From Kribbella italica (GTDB lineage: Bacteria > Actinomycetota > Actinomycetes > Propionibacteriales > Kribbellaceae), in contig NZ_JACHMY010000001.1 of assembly GCF_014205135.1 (NCBI RefSeq), positions 7,874,001 to 7,938,000 on the forward strand: 64,000 nucleotides of DNA, in the 5' to 3' direction. The position numbers and the translations under genes were made by a program. Below the pieces are notes generated by a model. It saw nothing but the letters and a program-made list of their open reading frames with translations, made no database searches and was not told where the DNA came from. Shown here piece after piece: positions 60,744-64,000 of the stretch. Positions within the stretch are counted from its first letter, which is position 1, and every line of letters begins with the position of its first letter.

Positions 60744-61373
60744 GTGGACCTCGACACCCTGGCCGACCGGTTCGGCGCACGGCATGCCGAACCGGTCAAC
60801 GTCGGGTGTTCCGGTGCGACCGTTGTCCGCCTCGAGCGGGCGACGGAAACCCTGTACTACAAGGCCGGATCGGATGTCGCCGACGAAGCCGACCGCGTCG
60901 CCTGGCTCGGCGCAACCGGCTTCGGGTGCCCACCATTGCTTGATCGAGGCAACGACTGGATGCTGACCACGGCCCTGCCCGGGCGGGACGCCTCGCAGCC
61001 GTGGCCCGCCGCCGAGCGGCCCGCCGTACTGCGGGCTGTCGCTGAGTGCCTCCGGCAACTGCACTCGCTGACCGACTGCCCGTTCGACTCGCCGTTCCCA
61101 GGCTCGCGGGTGGTTGTCACGCATGGCGACTACTGCATGCCGAACATCCTGGTCGACCCGGAGACGATGCGGTTCACCGGCGTACTGGATCTGGGCCGGC
61201 TCGGCCTCGGCGACCCGTACGTCGACGTCGCGCTGATGACGATGAGCCTGTCGTCCAGCGAGTTGAACCCGCAGTACGGCGGCCCGCCGGCCGCGCGGTC
61301 GTTCGCACTGGACTACGGCGCGGATCCCGACGACGACCGGATCCCCTTGTACATCAGCCTCGACAACTTCTAG
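60744..61373 (+). CDS. APH(3')-like phosphotransferase, short
   Basis: A 209-residue protein of the aminoglycoside 3'-phosphotransferase group. The catalytic loop is VTHGDYCMPNILVD (HGDxxxxN), and GVLDLGRLGLGDPYVDVAL carries the metal-binding Asp. The tail FALDYGADPDDDRIPLYISL fits the APH(3') type. It is shorter than the usual 250-270 residues, lacking part of the N-terminal lobe, so activity is uncertain. It has its own GTG start and overlaps the next gene (convergent) by 4 bases. Confidence 0.82.
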   Translation: MDLDTLADRFGARHAEPVNVGCSGATVVRLERATETLYYKAGSDVADEADRVAWLGATGFGCPPLLDRGNDWMLTTALPGRDASQPWPAAERPAVLRAVAECLRQLHSLTDCPFDSPFPGSRVVVTHGDYCMPNILVDPETMRFTGVLDLGRLGLGDPYVDVALMTMSLSSSELNPQYGGPPAARSFALDYGADPDDDRIPLYISLDNF

Positions 61374-62608
61374 AGGCTGCGGAGCAGCGCGAGGACCTGC
61401 GGCCAGGAGCTGGCCTGGGCCGCGGCGTTGGTGGGGCGGTCACCGCCGAGGTAGGCGGTGTGGTCGGCGAGGGCCTCGTAGAACTGGGTGCCTTGCGGCA
61501 GGTACGGGAACGTGCCGACGTTGTGGCCGGCGCCGGGGTAGATCAGAGCCTTGTGGGGATAGGGGTTGTGGGCGGTGGTGAGCTCAGTGTCGATCAGCTG
61601 GGCGGCCGGTGCCGACTGCCAGATGCCGTCCGCCGTACCGGCGATGGCGAGGACCGGGCCGCTGACGTGGTCGACCGGGATGAGGGTGTCGGTGGTCAGC
61701 GGCCGGCCGTGGAGGGTCCAGGAGTTCGCGAGGTAGTCGGGGAAGCCGGGGGCGACCTTCGAGGTCGGGGCGTAGAGGACCGCGCCGTGGATCAGGTCGG
61801 GGAAGGTCTGCGCGATCAGCAGTGAGGCCTCGGCGCCGCGGGACGCGCCGAGCGCGACGACGTGCGCGGGATCGACCGCCGGCTGGGCCGCGAGGATCTT
61901 GGCCGCGGTCGCGAAGTACTCTAGCGGGATCTCCTGCAAGGTCTTCGGGAGTCCCGGCGCGGCGAAGTACGCGACGGTCAGGGCCGGGAACCCGTGCGAG
62001 GCCAGGAGCGCGGCCCCGGCGGCCTGGCTCATCCCGCCCTCGGACCCGCCGAGCAGGAACACGCCCGGATGCCGCTTCCCGTCCGGCTTCGGCAGGAACA
62101 GCCGCCCGACCACCTTGTCCTTCGCCAACGTCAGCGTCCGGACGGTGACCTCGTCGGTCGCCCACCGCCGGGTCTGCGTCGCCGTGGCGAGCGTCTTCTC
62201 GCCGTCCCGCACGCTGATCCGCACCACTTCGCGCGGCCCGTCGCCGTTCACCTCGGGCAGGTAGAGCTGCCGCTGCGGGTCGCCGTCCGGCGGATTCATC
62301 GCCCAGAACAACCCCATCCCGTCCACCCCGGCGTAGCTCTCACTCACCGGCGCGGTCCGGTCGAGGTCGACGAACCCATGGTCATCAGCCTTGTACGACG
62401 CCGAGGCGCGCCAGTTCTTCCCCGCCTGATCGGTAGCCTCCGCCACCACCTCGACCCGGTCGCCACCACCCAGCCCGCTGACCTTCACGTGAGCCACCGC
62501 ATCAGCCGGCACCACAGCCGGCCCCAAGTCGACCCGCACCTCACCCGGCCCGGAACACCCGGCGACCAGCAGCAGCACCAGAACCACCAGCACGCGACGC
62601 ATCCACAT
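61370..62608 (-). CDS. lipoprotein alpha/beta hydrolase (BAAT-like)
   Basis: A 412-residue protein. The signal ends in the lipobox LLLVAGCSG, so it is lipid-anchored outside. An N-terminal Ig-like beta domain (about 35-150) precedes an alpha/beta hydrolase with LLGGSEGGMSQAAGAALLASHG and VALGASRGAEASLLIA (nucleophile Ser in GxSxG), and His in YPGAGHNVGTFPY. This order matches the acyl-CoA thioesterase/BAAT family. The start is the ATG at 62608 or 62602; the frame is open to 62677 but enters a palindromic element. Confidence 0.85.
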   Translation of the reverse strand: MWMRRVLVVLVLLLVAGCSGPGEVRVDLGPAVVPADAVAHVKVSGLGGGDRVEVVAEATDQAGKNWRASASYKADDHGFVDLDRTAPVSESYAGVDGMGLFWAMNPPDGDPQRQLYLPEVNGDGPREVVRISVRDGEKTLATATQTRRWATDEVTVRTLTLAKDKVVGRLFLPKPDGKRHPGVFLLGGSEGGMSQAAGAALLASHGFPALTVAYFAAPGLPKTLQEIPLEYFATAAKILAAQPAVDPAHVVALGASRGAEASLLIAQTFPDLIHGAVLYAPTSKVAPGFPDYLANSWTLHGRPLTTDTLIPVDHVSGPVLAIAGTADGIWQSAPAAQLIDTELTTAHNPYPHKALIYPGAGHNVGTFPYLPQGTQFYEALADHTAYLGGDRPTNAAAQASSWPQVLALLRSL

Positions 62609-62662
62609 CACCCCACCAACCGGTCTACACCTCCCACAGGTCACCCGCCGCCGCGGCGAGTC

Positions 62663-62766
62663 GCCGACGTGCACCACTGATCAAGCAGCGGCGGCCGCCC
62701 AAGCCCACGCTCAGAGACACCGCCCGGGACAGCGTTGGAGGGGGTTGACCAGTGATGGGCGTCGGC
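62663..62766. repeat. palindromic intergenic element, copy 5
   Basis: The arms 62663-62684 and 62745-62766 are complementary at 18 of 22 bases around GTGCACCACTGATCAA. It fills most of the gap between the BAAT-like gene and the second GlxA-type regulator, so it lies near the promoter of the former and the 3' end of the latter. Confidence 0.85.
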
Positions 62767-62791
62767 CGGAGCGCGTACGACGGTCGGGGCC

Positions 62792-63718
62792 TCAGTTCTT
62801 GAAGGCCCGGCGGTAGGCGCTGGGGGTGGTCTTGAGGGCCGACTGGAAGCGGCGGCGGAGGTTGACCGCGGTGGAGAGGCCGACCTGGTGGGCGATGGTC
62901 TCGACGGGGAGGTCGGTGGTCTCGAGGAGTTGGCGGGTGCGGGCGATGCGTTGGGCGAGCAGCCACTGGCCCGGGGTGGTCCCGAGTTGTTCGGTGAAGC
63001 GGCGGGTGAGGGTCCGGGGCGACATCGCGGAGCGGGCGGCGAGGTCGTCGACGGTCAACGGCTCGGACAACCGGTCGGCCGCCCAGTCGAGCAGTGGACC
63101 GAGGGAATCGACGGCGGGGCTGGGCGTTTCGACCCGGTACTGGATCTGCCCGCCCTCGCGCTGCGGCGGCATCACCATCCGCCGCGCCACGCGGGCGGCG
63201 TACGCGGCGCCGTGATCGGTGCGGACCAGGTGCAGGCACAGATCGAGCCCGGTGCCGGAGCCCGCGCTGGTGGCGAGGTCGCCGTGGTCGATGTAGAGCA
63301 CATCAGGATCAACCCGTACGGCGGGGAACCGGCGCTGCAACTCGTCGCCGTACGCCCAGTGCGTGGTCGCAGCCCGCCCGTCCAGCAGACCGGTCGCGGC
63401 CAGCGCGAACGCACCGGAGCAGATGCTGACCAGGCGAGCCCCACGCCGATGGGCCCGCTGCAGCGCGCGAAGGACAGCCGTCGATGGCGGTTCGTCGATC
63501 GGCAACCAGCCCGGCAGGATCACCGTGTCGGCGCGATCGACTGCCCGCAGCCCCGCCGGCACGACCAGGTCGAAACCGTTCGTGGTCGGCACGGCGCCCG
63601 GCGTCTCTGTGCACACGCTGAAGCGGTAGTCGTCGCCGCGGAACACACCCGCCGCACAGCCCAGCTCGAACGTGCTCTGCGGCGCCTTGACCAGCGCGAC
63701 GACCCGATGAACCGCCAT
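62792..63718 (-). CDS. GlxA-family AraC-type transcriptional regulator, second copy
   Basis: A 308-residue relative of the protein at 15204-16169. DJ-1/PfpI-like domain with SICSGAFALAATGLLDGRAATTHWAYGDEL, then an AraC DNA-binding domain (VDDLAARSAMSPRTLTRRFTEQLG; VETIAHQVGLSTAVNLRRRFQ). It is divergent from a cupin gene whose promoter region carries a clear inverted repeat, so the cupin gene is a likely target. The two paralogues share roughly half of their residues by eye. Confidence 0.88.
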   Translation of the reverse strand: MAVHRVVALVKAPQSTFELGCAAGVFRGDDYRFSVCTETPGAVPTTNGFDLVVPAGLRAVDRADTVILPGWLPIDEPPSTAVLRALQRAHRRGARLVSICSGAFALAATGLLDGRAATTHWAYGDELQRRFPAVRVDPDVLYIDHGDLATSAGSGTGLDLCLHLVRTDHGAAYAARVARRMVMPPQREGGQIQYRVETPSPAVDSLGPLLDWAADRLSEPLTVDDLAARSAMSPRTLTRRFTEQLGTTPGQWLLAQRIARTRQLLETTDLPVETIAHQVGLSTAVNLRRRFQSALKTTPSAYRRAFKN

Positions 63719-63756
63719 GGCAAAAAAGTACCCGATGAAGACTTTCCTGACACTGT

Positions 63757-63787
63757 CTGCCAGTCATCCATCGCGGCAGGCTGGCAG
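63757..63787. promoter_or_regulatory. inverted repeat in the cupin promoter (operator candidate)
   Basis: CTGCCAG (63757) and CTGGCAG (63781) are exact complements 17 bases apart. TCAT follows both, so part of the site is also a direct repeat. The site lies between the GlxA-type regulator and the cupin gene. AraC-type regulators often bind such paired half-sites. It ends just before the cupin ATG, which would also allow repression. Confidence 0.6.
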
Positions 63788-63789
63788 TC

Positions 63790-64000
63790 ATGGACTTCGA
63801 GTGGACCACCCCAGCGGACGACCGACCGACCCGAGAGATCTTCCCCGGAATCCGGCTGCGCTCGCTGTGGAAAAGCCCCGCCGGCGCCTCGGCCCACGTC
63901 CTGGAAATGGATCCGGGCTCAACCTGGCAAGGCGTCGACGTGCACGAGCCGGGTCCCGAAGAGGTGTACGTCGTCGACGGTGTCTTCAACGACGGCCTGC
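63790..64000 (+). CDS. cupin-domain protein (5' part only)
   Basis: The first 70 residues of a protein cut by the window edge. It begins MDFEWTTPADDRPTREIFPG, then LRSLWKSPAGASAHVLEMDP and VDVHEPGPEEVYVVDGVFNDG. The last part is cupin motif 1 (Gx5HxHx3-4Ex6G in relaxed form), as in ChrR-type anti-sigma cupins. No ribosome-binding site is obvious. Confidence 0.7.
   Translation, partial: MDFEWTTPADDRPTREIFPGIRLRSLWKSPAGASAHVLEMDPGSTWQGVDVHEPGPEEVYVVDGVFNDGL

Noticed and set aside
63757..63787. Terminator of the second GlxA-type regulator
   Set aside because: The inverted repeat is at its 5' side, not its 3' side, and next to the cupin start; an operator is more likely.

Overview
This is a high-GC (roughly 70 percent) stretch of an actinobacterial chromosome. 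The evidence is the codon use, frequent GTG/TTG starts, many ATGA/GTGA stop-start overlaps and several actinobacterial marker blocks: sucC-sucD followed by a PerM-like protein and purN-purH (the same order as in Mycobacterium), a DUF3263 protein paired with a LytR_C protein, a PcrA helicase, a PspC/two-component island and a SAM-riboswitch-controlled threonine synthase. Gene style and the recurrent TACGCCGTAC-type motifs fit Nocardioidaceae, perhaps Kribbella. That placement is an inference. I saw no tRNA, rRNA, phage, transposase or CRISPR array.

Layout. 1-3.3 kb: a phosphotransferase, a small secreted protein and an NB-ARC ATPase that ends where a TPR region would be expected. 3.3-10.5 kb: a minus-strand run (amidase, Gfo/Idh/MocA oxidoreductase, OtsA, FGGY kinase) faces a plus-strand run (DUF3263, LytR_C, OtsB), so both steps of trehalose synthesis are here on opposite strands. 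10.5-15 kb: a Fic protein behind a very large palindrome, an AlkA-like glycosylase, a 29-bp minisatellite inside an inverted repeat, and a Na+/H+ antiporter. 15-18 kb: a GlxA-type regulator, then a SAM riboswitch, thrC and a ubiquitin-like sulfur carrier. 18-24 kb: GNAT and VOC proteins, an alcohol dehydrogenase, an EgtD-like methyltransferase with a two-TM partner, a cold-shock protein and a Cmx-like efflux pump with a structured leader. 24.3-28.2 kb: a divergent PspC island with a 59-residue membrane microprotein. 28.4-33.8 kb: a C1 aminopeptidase, an alpha/beta hydrolase, a PIG-L deacetylase, a ClpP pair in which one subunit has lost its catalytic serine, and a coupled pair of small secreted proteins. 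34-43.4 kb: pcrA, twin PH-like membrane proteins, a lone LanC-like protein, an M23 peptidase, a lipase and a B12-binding protein. 43.6-48.8 kb: a sugar ABC operon (binding protein, two permeases, a 47-residue Arg/Asp/Glu microprotein) facing a GH13 alpha-glucosidase. 49-56 kb: sucCD, a secreted protein, a PerM-like protein, purN and purH. 56-64 kb: a sugar/polyol dehydrogenase operon with its LacI regulator, a GH18 chitinase, an APH, a lipoprotein hydrolase, and a second GlxA-type regulator divergent from a cupin gene cut by the window edge.

The most unusual signals are not genes. Five palindromic elements of about 86-104 bp share the same outer arms (around GTGCACCACTG). They lie between genes or reach into gene ends, where they supply the last codons of two proteins. 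Other items for a second look are the Ser-to-Ala ClpP subunit, the Fic palindrome, the riboswitch/ribosome-binding-site overlap at thrC, the RD-rich microprotein and the EgtD-like/two-TM pair.
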